Shown here piece by piece: positions 20,398 through 28,611 of a stretch of DNA of 64,000 bases. Below the pieces are notes generated by a model. That model saw nothing but the letters and a program-made list of their open reading frames with translations. It was not told the DNA's origin and made no database searches. The position numbers and the translations under genes are program-made. Position 1 is the first letter of the stretch; the number at the start of each line of letters is the position of its first letter. Source of the DNA: Diplonema japonicum (taxonomy: Eukaryota > Euglenozoa > Diplonemea > Diplonemida > Diplonemidae). The stretch is taken from assembly GCA_964019335.1 (NCBI GenBank), contig OZ025712.1, positions 186,001 through 250,000 on the forward strand, given 5' to 3'.

Positions 20398-22095
20398 TCA
20401 AGGCTGATTCCCCTTGAGGTAATCAGCCAGCGAGATGTCCATAATCGACTTGTTCTGCCCAACCACCGCCTCATGGTACGCTTCGAAATTGTCGGAGAAT
20501 TCTTCAGCAGCGCGGCCCCTCCAGTCAGCCTGTGTAATGGCAGCGATGCATGGGCCTTTCAGCTCGTAAGGCAGCTTAACCCGTGTGGTTTGCAGTTTTT
20601 GTAGGATCCCAGAAGCGAGCTGGATGTCGGCGACCACGCAGGCTGAATAAAGGAGATGGGAAAAGGCATTCCTGGAGAGAGGAGTGGAGGGGTACGCTTC
20701 GGTGTGCTCTGCGGTCCATCGAAGACCTGAGTCCAAGTCATCAGCTTGACATGACAGCACCACAGCCACGTCATAGCACTCCGGGGTCACCTTCACACCT
20801 TTCGCCTTCATCATCGATATGATCTTTTCGTACTGTCTCTCGTGCGACCTGTATGTGAAGCCATGAAGCGCAGCGAGGCACGGCAATGCAGACTCAGTTT
20901 TCTTCGAAGCCGCTACACTATATTCAACGGCTTCCTTGAGCAAGCCTTGCCCGCATAGATGCGATGTGGCGAGCATTTTTGCGTGCGGGCCGTCTGAGTG
21001 TTTCACTTCAACTGAAGGGAAGTCGCTTTCAGCGAGCTTTAACACAGATTGTTGGTACCACTCCACATTTCCGTACGGTGCGGGTAAGGTGTTTTTTGGA
21101 AGCGCGTGAGAGATGGTGCAGAAACCCTTGACGAACAGTGTTGGGTTCCTGTCCATCACAATGTGTTTGAGGTACACCGCCATCCCCTGTGCTGAGCCGT
21201 CGGTATCGTTGCTCGGTTTCGAGAATTTTTCCATGATTTTGTAAGCGAGGCCTGGATCGTGGTTGGAACAGTAGCATACAGCGTCGCGAAGGATGCCCTT
21301 GTTGATCATTGTCCCGTCGGGGATGAGGTCGCAGAGAGAAGAGTGTGCGGTCAACGGACCGTGGAACTCAGTAAGGGTTTGCATGAATTTCACGAGAACA
21401 CCCGGCGGTATGACGTCCTCGCATTCCCGTAACACCTCTGCAGCCAGTAAACCGTCCTTCATGAGTATCGATGTGTTGAGCAGAACCTTCGCCATGTGGA
21501 TCGTTACCGGAACACTGTCCGCCATTACCCTCTTCCAGAAGACCCTTGCGTCTCGATGCATGATATTGTAGATTCGTATCAAAGCGGTGTAAGCTGCAGG
21601 GGTTACCTCCAGCCCTCGGTGGGAGAGCTGTTCCAAACAGTGGTTCGCCTCAACGATCGGGTTTTCCACGGCGTACCCCATCACTAACTGTTCCGCTAGA
21701 TTCTGCAGGTAGATGGTATACGTTGCGGAGTTCGGGGTGGAGATGCTCGTGTTGGATTTCCACTCCATTTTTTGTAGTAGCCTTTTGACGGGGCGGAATG
21801 CCCATCCAGCTTTCTTCCTTGGGGCGAGTGCCATGTATGCGGACATTACTGTGTTCAGTGTATCTGCACTGAGTTGCACGTTCGGTGCGGCGTAGTTCCA
21901 TTCCGTGTGTTCTGTCATCGCTACGTATTCTCTTATGACTGTTGGGGGGTCGCTCGCCTGTATTCGTTTCGTGAAGAAACGCAGCACCGGTTCATCGTCC
22001 TTGGCACCCATCAGCTCCCTTTTAAAGAATTCCGTTTCAGACGCCTTCGCCGCGGCGGCGACCGTGCACCACCGCTTGGTTATCGTTCGAAGCAT
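20398..22095 (-). CDS. pentatricopeptide repeat protein, organelle-targeted
   Basis: 565 residues from the ATG at 22095; the frame is open a few codons further but only through a GTG. The N-terminus MLRTITKRWCTVAAAAK is an amphipathic basic presequence of mitochondrial type. The rest is helical with spaced PPR-like pairs, for example TPNSATYTIYLQNLAEQLV, VTPAAYTALIRIYNIM and VTPECYDVAVVLSCQADDL. PPR proteins bind organelle transcripts for cleavage, stability, editing or translation. Its upstream neighbour is another helical-repeat organelle candidate (22600-24540). Confidence 0.75.
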   Translation of the reverse strand: MLRTITKRWCTVAAAAKASETEFFKRELMGAKDDEPVLRFFTKRIQASDPPTVIREYVAMTEHTEWNYAAPNVQLSADTLNTVMSAYMALAPRKKAGWAFRPVKRLLQKMEWKSNTSISTPNSATYTIYLQNLAEQLVMGYAVENPIVEANHCLEQLSHRGLEVTPAAYTALIRIYNIMHRDARVFWKRVMADSVPVTIHMAKVLLNTSILMKDGLLAAEVLRECEDVIPPGVLVKFMQTLTEFHGPLTAHSSLCDLIPDGTMINKGILRDAVCYCSNHDPGLAYKIMEKFSKPSNDTDGSAQGMAVYLKHIVMDRNPTLFVKGFCTISHALPKNTLPAPYGNVEWYQQSVLKLAESDFPSVEVKHSDGPHAKMLATSHLCGQGLLKEAVEYSVAASKKTESALPCLAALHGFTYRSHERQYEKIISMMKAKGVKVTPECYDVAVVLSCQADDLDSGLRWTAEHTEAYPSTPLSRNAFSHLLYSACVVADIQLASGILQKLQTTRVKLPYELKGPCIAAITQADWRGRAAEEFSDNFEAYHEAVVGQNKSIMDISLADYLKGNQP

Positions 22096-22599
22096 CTTCT
22101 CCCCCACTTTTTTTTAAAAAAAAATTTTTGTGCAAGAACGAGTCTTTGACTCCTTTACTCCTTGACGTTGGCAACGTGTTTCGGGTTGACAAACTTCTCC
22201 AGGTTTTACCCGGCACGTACAAACAAAAATATGACGGCACTAGACTGGGCACTAGACTGGGATGATCTGGTCCAATACGCGGACCTCGAATACCCGTCGG
22301 GAAGCGTGCACCTCACCTCGCGGATTGCATCTTCGAGGAGTGCGAAACCTCGCACGGTGACACTGCGGTGCACTGTGCGAGGTGTGGCGCTAAAGGGCAG
22401 AGGACATGTTTGTCCTCTCGCTGCCCGCCACGCCTAAGTTAGGCGTTTCTTCCAGTGGAAGATTCCACCCAGTGGGTGTGCCCCCCATGCATTTGGGCGG
22501 TTAAAAAGCTTGGTGAAGCTTTCGTCCAGACGGACCCGGAGGTGGAGTTTCTTTTTTTTCGAAGAAGAAAATTTAAAAAAAAAAAAAAAAAAGGATTAT
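22096..22599 (+). mobile_element. retroelement-like remnant with PHD-like finger and hairpin run
   Basis: GC-rich island between two minus-strand genes. Plus frame 22275-22555 reads DCIFEEC, HCARCGAKGQRTCL and, after one in-frame TAG at 22439-22441, TQWVCPPC. This is the Cys/His and W-x-C-P-x-C layout of a PHD-type finger, known from ORF1 or N-terminal regions of some LINEs. The same 200 bp contains seven perfect short hairpins (separate entry). It also has a tandem GGCACTAGACTG pair near 22239-22260. No complete coding region exists. Confidence 0.5.
22340..22535. other. cluster of seven perfect short hairpins
   Basis: Stems and loops in order: GTGCGA-aacc-TCGCAC (22340-22355), AGAGGACA-tgtt-TGTCCTCT (22399-22418), ACGCCTAA-g-TTAGGCGT (22430-22446), TCTTCC-agt-GGAAGA (22448-22462), CACCC-agt-GGGTG (22466-22478), AAAGCTT-ggtg-AAGCTTT (22505-22522), GTCC-agac-GGAC (22524-22535). 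The last five are almost back to back. Function unknown. Confidence 0.8.
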
Positions 22600-24540
22600 T
22601 CAAAACGGTTTTCCCATATTCACGCCGGTGTTCGCCACCAGACGAATCACTTCGGCACCCGGGGATGAAAGTATCTTTTGTTGCAGCTCGGCCACATGGT
22701 AATGGTTGGAGGGGGCGTTCAACTTTGAAAAACTCATTAAAAGCGAGGATGCTGTGGCAGCATCGATAGAGGGAAGGAGGAAGTGCGACTGGAGGAACAA
22801 AGGATCGAGAATCGTGTGGCTTGTCTCCCGTAGAACCACAAGGGAGGAGAGCAGTCTGGTCAAATCCTTGGGGAGCAGAGATTGCGGGGACGAAGTAATC
22901 GCAGAAAACAACACCGTTTGCAGCTCCATGAAAAGCGTTGCGGAAACCGCAGCAAACGCCCACAAAAATCTCGCTGAAGAGTGCGCCGTGAGCATCACAT
23001 CAGTCTCAACCAACCGCACTGACAACTCGTGAAAAAACTCCGTGGCAGAAGTATGCAGTACAGCTGCTGCACTTGCAGTTCTGTCAAGTATTTCTTCAGG
23101 TATTTCATGTATTCTGTTTGATAACCTCTCCACCACCTTGCTGAACCACTCCGGGGTGGCGACCTTCAACCTGCTGAACCCTTCCATAAACATGCAAAGT
23201 TCGTCAGTTTGAAAACCCTCCCATGTCGTTTTGAAACGATCCACCACGGCAGAATCGAGTACTGAGGGTGCCTCCATAACCCCGAGAGCAGTCATCATCC
23301 CACATATGAACCGAGAACCGCCTCTTGGAATCAGCAACAAACCAACGCTTTCAAATTTTTCAGGAATTTGTAAGTTATGGACACCGCATGCCCGGATGAC
23401 ACTAACACACATTTCCTCGTCGTGGATTTTAGGGGCGGTTTGATTTGAGAGGGAATCGATGATTAATTGGACCATTGAAACGTCGCAGGAAGGCATGCGG
23501 TTGTAGCACCACAACAAGGAGGTTATCCCTTCAGGAGTGGTGTCTCTCGCAATGTTTAAAACGGTTAGGTTTTTCTCGACGGCGTGGAATATTTCGGGGT
23601 CGACTGCTTCTTGAGCAGTCAGGGACCACAAGACATTGCAAACATGTTTAGCTCTCCACGGGACTGTCCCAACAGGCTTCATCAGCAGCCGTCTAGGCAG
23701 GGACCCGGGATGGAGAAAGGGTTGCAAATCGTTTTGAAGCTTCGACGCCGCCCACATGGCCCTCGCAACATCGCTGGTTGACCGCAGCATTGGTGTTACA
23801 TGTTCGAATGCCCACTGGCACTGTTCCAGTGGTATTTGCATTTTTGAACAACCCCACAGAAATAGCAAGAGATCTTCAGTTGTGGCATTTCTCGTCAATG
23901 CTTGGGTATACACCGCGCTTGTGATTGATGTAACATGCTTCATGTCGCATTCGTCCAATATGTTGCGGCCTAGTATCCAGTACAGAATGGATATCTCCTT
24001 CGGGGTTATAACAGGGCCCTTTTCACCGAAGGAAAGCTCGATTCTTTTGTTTTTCGGGAAGATTTTGTCGAGGTGGGTTCGAAGGTCGTGAAGGGTATTC
24101 ACTGAACGCCCGTCAATTTGGACGAGGGTCATCGTTTTCAGAATTCTTTTTTTCTGCGGTTTCGAATTGTTCGCCACCCTCTTCACCTTGAGATCTGGTG
24201 TGAACGTAATGGAGTTGACGTTTTGGACTTCCAGGTAAACCCGTCGGGTGATTCGCACGGTGAATCCGGTTTTCAACGACAGCTTTTTGTCTAGTTCTTT
24301 GACCGTTCGCCCCAAGATGTTTTTGATGACATTCGGGGAGCATTCTGCTTTTTCGACATTGTAGAGCACCTGGATCAGATCCTTCTCCGCGCACTCCGTC
24401 CATGCTTGTTGGGGCAGGCGGGCTGTTCTTAAGACGGCTGCTTCCATCCTCACCTTGTTGGCGATTATCGATTTTACCCCTAACGTCTTGGTGATGCATG
24501 CTACTGACCTGTCGAATAATTGCTTCCTTGCAGCTTGCAT
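22600..24540 (-). CDS. OPR/FASTK-like helical repeat protein, probably mitochondrial
   Basis: 646 residues from the ATG at 24540. The N-terminus is basic and free of acidic residues at first (MQAARKQLFDRSV), fitting an organelle presequence. The body is all-helical with repeated W-centred units: FLWGCSKMQI, AMWAASKLQND, VLWSLTAQEA, LLWCYNRMPS and FLWAFAAVSA. Such WxxxK/R helical pairs are typical of octotricopeptide, heptatricopeptide and FASTK/RAP proteins that bind organelle RNA. No C-terminal RAP domain is visible. It sits head to tail with the PPR gene, and both may serve organelle RNA metabolism. Confidence 0.65.
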   Translation of the reverse strand: MQAARKQLFDRSVACITKTLGVKSIIANKVRMEAAVLRTARLPQQAWTECAEKDLIQVLYNVEKAECSPNVIKNILGRTVKELDKKLSLKTGFTVRITRRVYLEVQNVNSITFTPDLKVKRVANNSKPQKKRILKTMTLVQIDGRSVNTLHDLRTHLDKIFPKNKRIELSFGEKGPVITPKEISILYWILGRNILDECDMKHVTSITSAVYTQALTRNATTEDLLLFLWGCSKMQIPLEQCQWAFEHVTPMLRSTSDVARAMWAASKLQNDLQPFLHPGSLPRRLLMKPVGTVPWRAKHVCNVLWSLTAQEAVDPEIFHAVEKNLTVLNIARDTTPEGITSLLWCYNRMPSCDVSMVQLIIDSLSNQTAPKIHDEEMCVSVIRACGVHNLQIPEKFESVGLLLIPRGGSRFICGMMTALGVMEAPSVLDSAVVDRFKTTWEGFQTDELCMFMEGFSRLKVATPEWFSKVVERLSNRIHEIPEEILDRTASAAAVLHTSATEFFHELSVRLVETDVMLTAHSSARFLWAFAAVSATLFMELQTVLFSAITSSPQSLLPKDLTRLLSSLVVLRETSHTILDPLFLQSHFLLPSIDAATASSLLMSFSKLNAPSNHYHVAELQQKILSSPGAEVIRLVANTGVNMGKPF

Positions 24541-24866
24541 TTGTCCTGCATTCTTTTCTTTTTTTTTTTTTTGCCCTAGTTGAGAAATTTCTAAAAGAAA
24601 AAAAAAAGAAAAGTCTTTTTATAAAAGCTTACCGGAAAAAAAAAAAACGAGGGTGTGGAGAAGGGAAAAAAAAAGGAAAAAAATGATGAAATGTGGAACA
24701 ATATAAAAAAAGGGGGGGATTGGGCCCCAAAAAAAGGGGGGGGGGGGGGAAAGGAAGGAGGGGGGATATCTGATACTGATACAGTTTTGGTTTTTTTCTT
24801 TTTTTTTTTTATGTTGATCGTGTGTGAAAATGAAAATAAAGGTAAATGAGAACAGAAGGCGGCACC
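24541..24866. other. intergenic spacer, homopolymer-rich
   Basis: A, T and G runs including a 13-G tract near 24738. Nothing recognisable. Confidence 0.8.
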
Positions 24867-27376
24867 TCACTTCATGAAATGAGGGGTGGTACCTCTGCCC
24901 TTGTACTTCCCCTTGCTCTTCCCGAACCCAGGGATCTTCTGTATCTTTGCGGACCTTAAACTGTTCTTCCTGGCCGCCTTTCTGTTGTACTTGTCCGTGA
25001 TAACCTATAAAAAAAAAAAATTTTTTTTTGTAAAAAGTTTTTCACTCTCAAACATACACTGTGAAGCCTGTCCTGTCTGGAGCCTCTCTTTCGCTTTTTC
25101 TGGTTACGCGAACCGGCATCTTCATCGCCTATGAGATTTTATTCTATTTTATTTTTTTTTAATTCCATACCAATTTCCCTACCTCCATGTTTCAAGAGGT
25201 TTGTTTCAAACTCAGGGGTAGTTTTGGGGTCAGTTCTGCATACTGATCTGCCCGATACAATAAAGGCCTCTGGGTGCTTGAGGAGAAACCCGTGAAGGGA
25301 TGCACCAAGGAGCCCATTGTGTCTAGTATTGAATTTCGCCCATCCGGAGATCGACACACCAATGGAGGAAAGCAGCGCTTTGCGCGAGCCCCTCGGGAGG
25401 ATCTGAAGAATCTCCTCAACGGCGTTCCTCGAGAGCTCGCGGACCATATTTTGCTTTTTCCCGGACAGGGGTATCGATTCGCAAGGCGTCTGCTGCGCGG
25501 CACCGATCACGGTGGAAATGTAAATAATACCCTCACGCTTGTCCGCTGTGAACGCGTGCTTGGCACGGCCAAGGAATTTGTTAAACGGACCGAAATGAGG
25601 TTTGAGGCATTCCCAATGAGATTCATGGCTTAACGTAGCGATGTTCAAACCAAGCTGCATACCATCAAGCCGTCCGACCATAGCCGCTTCTATCGCGGCT
25701 GCGTAAATACCATGTTTTTTACCGTATTTCACACTGTGCAAGTCCGTCGAAGGGGACTGCCCGTGGACAAATCGCACGCCCCACAAATCGGCGATTTCGT
25801 CAATTTGTGTGTCGACAAAGTACTTCGCAACAGATGACAAGATAGCAGTTTGCAGAATGGCGTGGGGAGGGACGGTTTTAATCTTGGTGACTCTTTTTTT
25901 GTTTGGGTTCAGCCGGTGCTGCTCCTCAACCGGATCCTTGTAAGGTAACAACGGAGCACGGAGAATCGCCTTCACCACCTCGTACACCGTGGGGACCGAC
26001 TTCTTAGAACCCGAACCGACATCATGCAGCATATCTATTTCCATGACTAGCCTAGCAAGCATTACGTGAAACCCGAGAAGTCCCGGGCACATCCCTACAG
26101 GTGGCTCAACATCTGAAACGGTGTTTGCTAGGAGATAGTAGCACGCTACCGAAAACGACTTCCCAACCTGTTGTCTCCCATCGACGATTTCCTTGAAATA
26201 TTTTGCCGCAGAGCTCATGTCGCGGGTTTTGAATGCGTTGAGCACCTTTTGTTCGACACTGCCGGGTTCTTCAATCCCTACAACGGATTCAAGCTGCGCT
26301 GGCTCATCGGTGTCGGTCTCAGGGATCGGGAGGGCGATGTTTCCGTCCAGGCTTGTTTTGATATTTTTCCAAGATTTCTTCCCTGATTCGTGGTCGATGG
26401 TGATGACCGACGACGGTTTCTTCTGAAGACGCTCGAGAAGCTTCTCCAAGTGATCATTAGTTGTAATCATTACGTTCGCAGCAGGCATGGATTCAGCTTC
26501 CGCAAAGCATGCAAGAACATCTGATTCTTCACAATCAGTGAATGCAGCAGTAGCTTCCAAGACAGATGTTAGCGATGGAACAGAAAACACCATTGGTTTC
26601 AGTGTGGCCTCATTTGCCACCGAATACGCTGTTGCTACCGTCGCCCATTCTGTACTGGTTGTTTCCCCGGTTTTCAAAGAGATTGAGCTTGATTTGAGAA
26701 TTTGTTTTTTAATCGCGGAGAACGCGGATTGGGGCATTGTTCTCGCCATGTTTGACAGAAACATGCTTTGCCTCAGAACGGACATGGAGGGGATGACGGG
26801 GGGAGCTTCCGGTTCTTTTTCTTCCTGTTCTTCGTGTTGTGGTTGTTCGTCCTCCCGCTTTCTCTTTTTCGTTTTTAATTTCTTGTCTGGTACCTCCTTC
26901 GCCATCAATGGACGTTTGAACTCGTTCCCCTTCACAAGAAGCTTTGCAACACAGTCACCGATCACTGTTGCTTCTTCCAAAACAGTAGTTGTCGGGGTTG
27001 GTTCTAACCCCACCGTGAGCATGATCCCGAGCAAACCGGAACATTTGTTGTTGCAACTGCGTTCTACTTCTCTCGAGAGGTCGCTGAATTTTGTCCAGTG
27101 AGCGGGGACGGAGAGAGCGGGGTGTTTTTTCGCCATCGAGGGTATGTCTCTTTTGAAGACCCTTGCCGCCGACTCCACTACGAAGGAGACCTTTCCTTTC
27201 CACTGTGCTGTCCATTTGTCCATCTCCGGGAACACCTCGTGCATCGCGCCATCTGCGACCGCAAAACTCCGGCTTTCCAGGGTCTTCTTCCCCGCCTTGT
27301 CCACCGCGCTCAACGCGATCTGCTTGACGTTCTTCTCACCATACTCCGCTGCAACAGCTATGACCACTGAAGTCAT
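24867..27376 (-). CDS. degenerate ERI1-like exonuclease-fold protein with basic tail
   Basis: Three exons: 27376-25171, 25128-25058 and 25004-24867, giving 804 residues. The first 160 residues follow the layout of ERI1/ERI3 DEDDh exonucleases: VIAVAAEYG in place of the catalytic DFE strand, HWTKFSDL, LLGIMLTVGLEPT, then TVIGDCVAKLLVKGNEFKRP for the usual HSGIDDxxNIA helix and FKQ end. The acidic and His residues needed for two-metal catalysis are mostly gone. A KKLKTKKRKRE nuclear signal and acidic linker follow (about 165-190), then about 500 residues of helical sequence I cannot name. The two spliced 3' exons encode a Lys/Arg/Gly tail ending KYKGRGTTPHFMK, which suggests a nucleolar or RNA-bound protein. 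Confidence 0.65.
25005..25057 (-). other. intron (53 nt), AT-rich
   Basis: GTATGT donor and TATAG acceptor flank runs of A and T. The downstream exon stays open for 46 codons of strongly basic sequence. Confidence 0.7.
25129..25170 (-). other. intron (42 nt), AT-rich
   Basis: GTATGG donor and CTCATAG acceptor around an A-rich core. Phase 1. Confidence 0.65.
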
Positions 27377-27474
27377 TTTTTTTTTTTCTCTTTTCTTTTT
27401 TTCCCCCTCCTCTCCCCCTCTTTTTTTTGTTTTGCTTTTTTGTTTTTCCCGGGGAAAAAAAAAAAAAAAAAAAA

Positions 27475-28470
27475 TTAAACTAAATCGTCGATTGCTATTA
27501 ATGCGTCCTTGGCGTTCATTTGAATCGATATCAAGGTGAGGGTTTTGGAGGTTGTTGCCGTGACGCTGGCGTCGTCCTCGGAGGGGTTTATCCGGATCAG
27601 AGTAGTAGGGGAGTGCAGGTAATCAGCAAACTCCTCTGCTTCTTCGCGTGCGGTGGGGATCTTTGCGCTGCAGCCTACTTCAACGATGGCGACCTTTGTC
27701 GTCCCCGCAGCTTCGAGCTGCTCCACCGCCATACGCCACGTGATGTAATTAAGCGCACTGAAGGCAGAATCTAAGCAGGTTTCAACACCTAAATCCATCA
27801 CATTAGGAACAGCTGGAGATCGACACACAGGACATTGCGGGTGGCCAGTAGAAGGAGAAATCGAAGGATGCCCCGCTGTCTCCGTCGATTCATCACATGG
27901 AATGTCATGGTAATGTGGAAGCAACTGTGGAGGGGACGATGGCGCATCGACCGGTTTCTCTTTGCATGTGAATGTAACAGGGTGTAAGTCAAACCGGTGG
28001 TCCTCAGGAAGCTTCCAGACTTTCTTCACACATCTTTTCGAACACTGCCAGTACCTCAGCGACCCGTGCACCTGGCACGTATCCTTTGAAGGGAACATCC
28101 CTGCGACGAGGCCGTCGATCCCTTGGCAGTATGCGAAGAAGCTTGGAAGCCTTCCCTCTATCGTGCTCACAACGTCGCTGCTGTTCACTCTATCCCTCCA
28201 TTTCGCAACACGCTGCAATCCTTCATGAGGGGCCCCGTCCACAGACAGGTTGTACAGCCTCCCCCAAAACCCGTAGAAAAGCTCGGGGTTCTCCTTGCAC
28301 ACACCACGGGAAAAGTCCTCCGGGCGGAACATACACAAATCCTCATATATGTTGTCCTTACATGAGTCCGACCCACAGGGTACACCTGAGTCGGAGGTCG
28401 CACCTGTACCCGCAAGGAAGAGAACTACGTCTGCTGACCTTATTGCGGCTGCTGCAGATTCGATCGTCAT
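27475..28470 (-). CDS. sirtuin-like protein with altered NAD-site residues
   Basis: 331 residues from the ATG at 28470, which follows an (AT)n tract. The sirtuin plan is clear: LFLAGTGATSDSGVPCGS for the GAGIS..SGIP.FR loop, CQGIDGL for TQNIDGL, VHGSLRYWQC with the catalytic His, two zinc pairs (CSKRC and CPVC), and a Rossmann end with a VEVGCSAKI strand. Sirtuins remove acyl groups from lysine using NAD+. Here the GAGIS Ile/Ser, the Arg of the PxFR turn and the QN Asn are all changed, so activity may be altered or lost. An insertion of about 45 residues lies between the zinc pairs. Confidence 0.8.
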   Translation of the reverse strand: MTIESAAAAIRSADVVLFLAGTGATSDSGVPCGSDSCKDNIYEDLCMFRPEDFSRGVCKENPELFYGFWGRLYNLSVDGAPHEGLQRVAKWRDRVNSSDVVSTIEGRLPSFFAYCQGIDGLVAGMFPSKDTCQVHGSLRYWQCSKRCVKKVWKLPEDHRFDLHPVTFTCKEKPVDAPSSPPQLLPHYHDIPCDESTETAGHPSISPSTGHPQCPVCRSPAVPNVMDLGVETCLDSAFSALNYITWRMAVEQLEAAGTTKVAIVEVGCSAKIPTAREEAEEFADYLHSPTTLIRINPSEDDASVTATTSKTLTLISIQMNAKDALIAIDDLV

Positions 28471-28485
28471 GTTTATTCTTTTATA

Positions 28486-28508
28486 AATATATATATATAT
28501 ATATATAT
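28486..28508. repeat. (AT)n microsatellite
   Basis: About 11 AT units just upstream of the sirtuin start codon. Confidence 0.95.
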
Positions 28509-28587
28509 TTTTTGTACCACTCACCCTGAAGAATTTCTTTAAATCTTTGAGGAGGGGTGAGGTATAAGAATATAAAAAACTCTAACT

Positions 28588-28611
28588 TCTCTCTCTCTCT
28601 CTCTCTCTCCC
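28588..28611. repeat. (CT)n microsatellite
   Basis: About 11 CT units directly after the DENN gene's stop codon. Confidence 0.95.
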
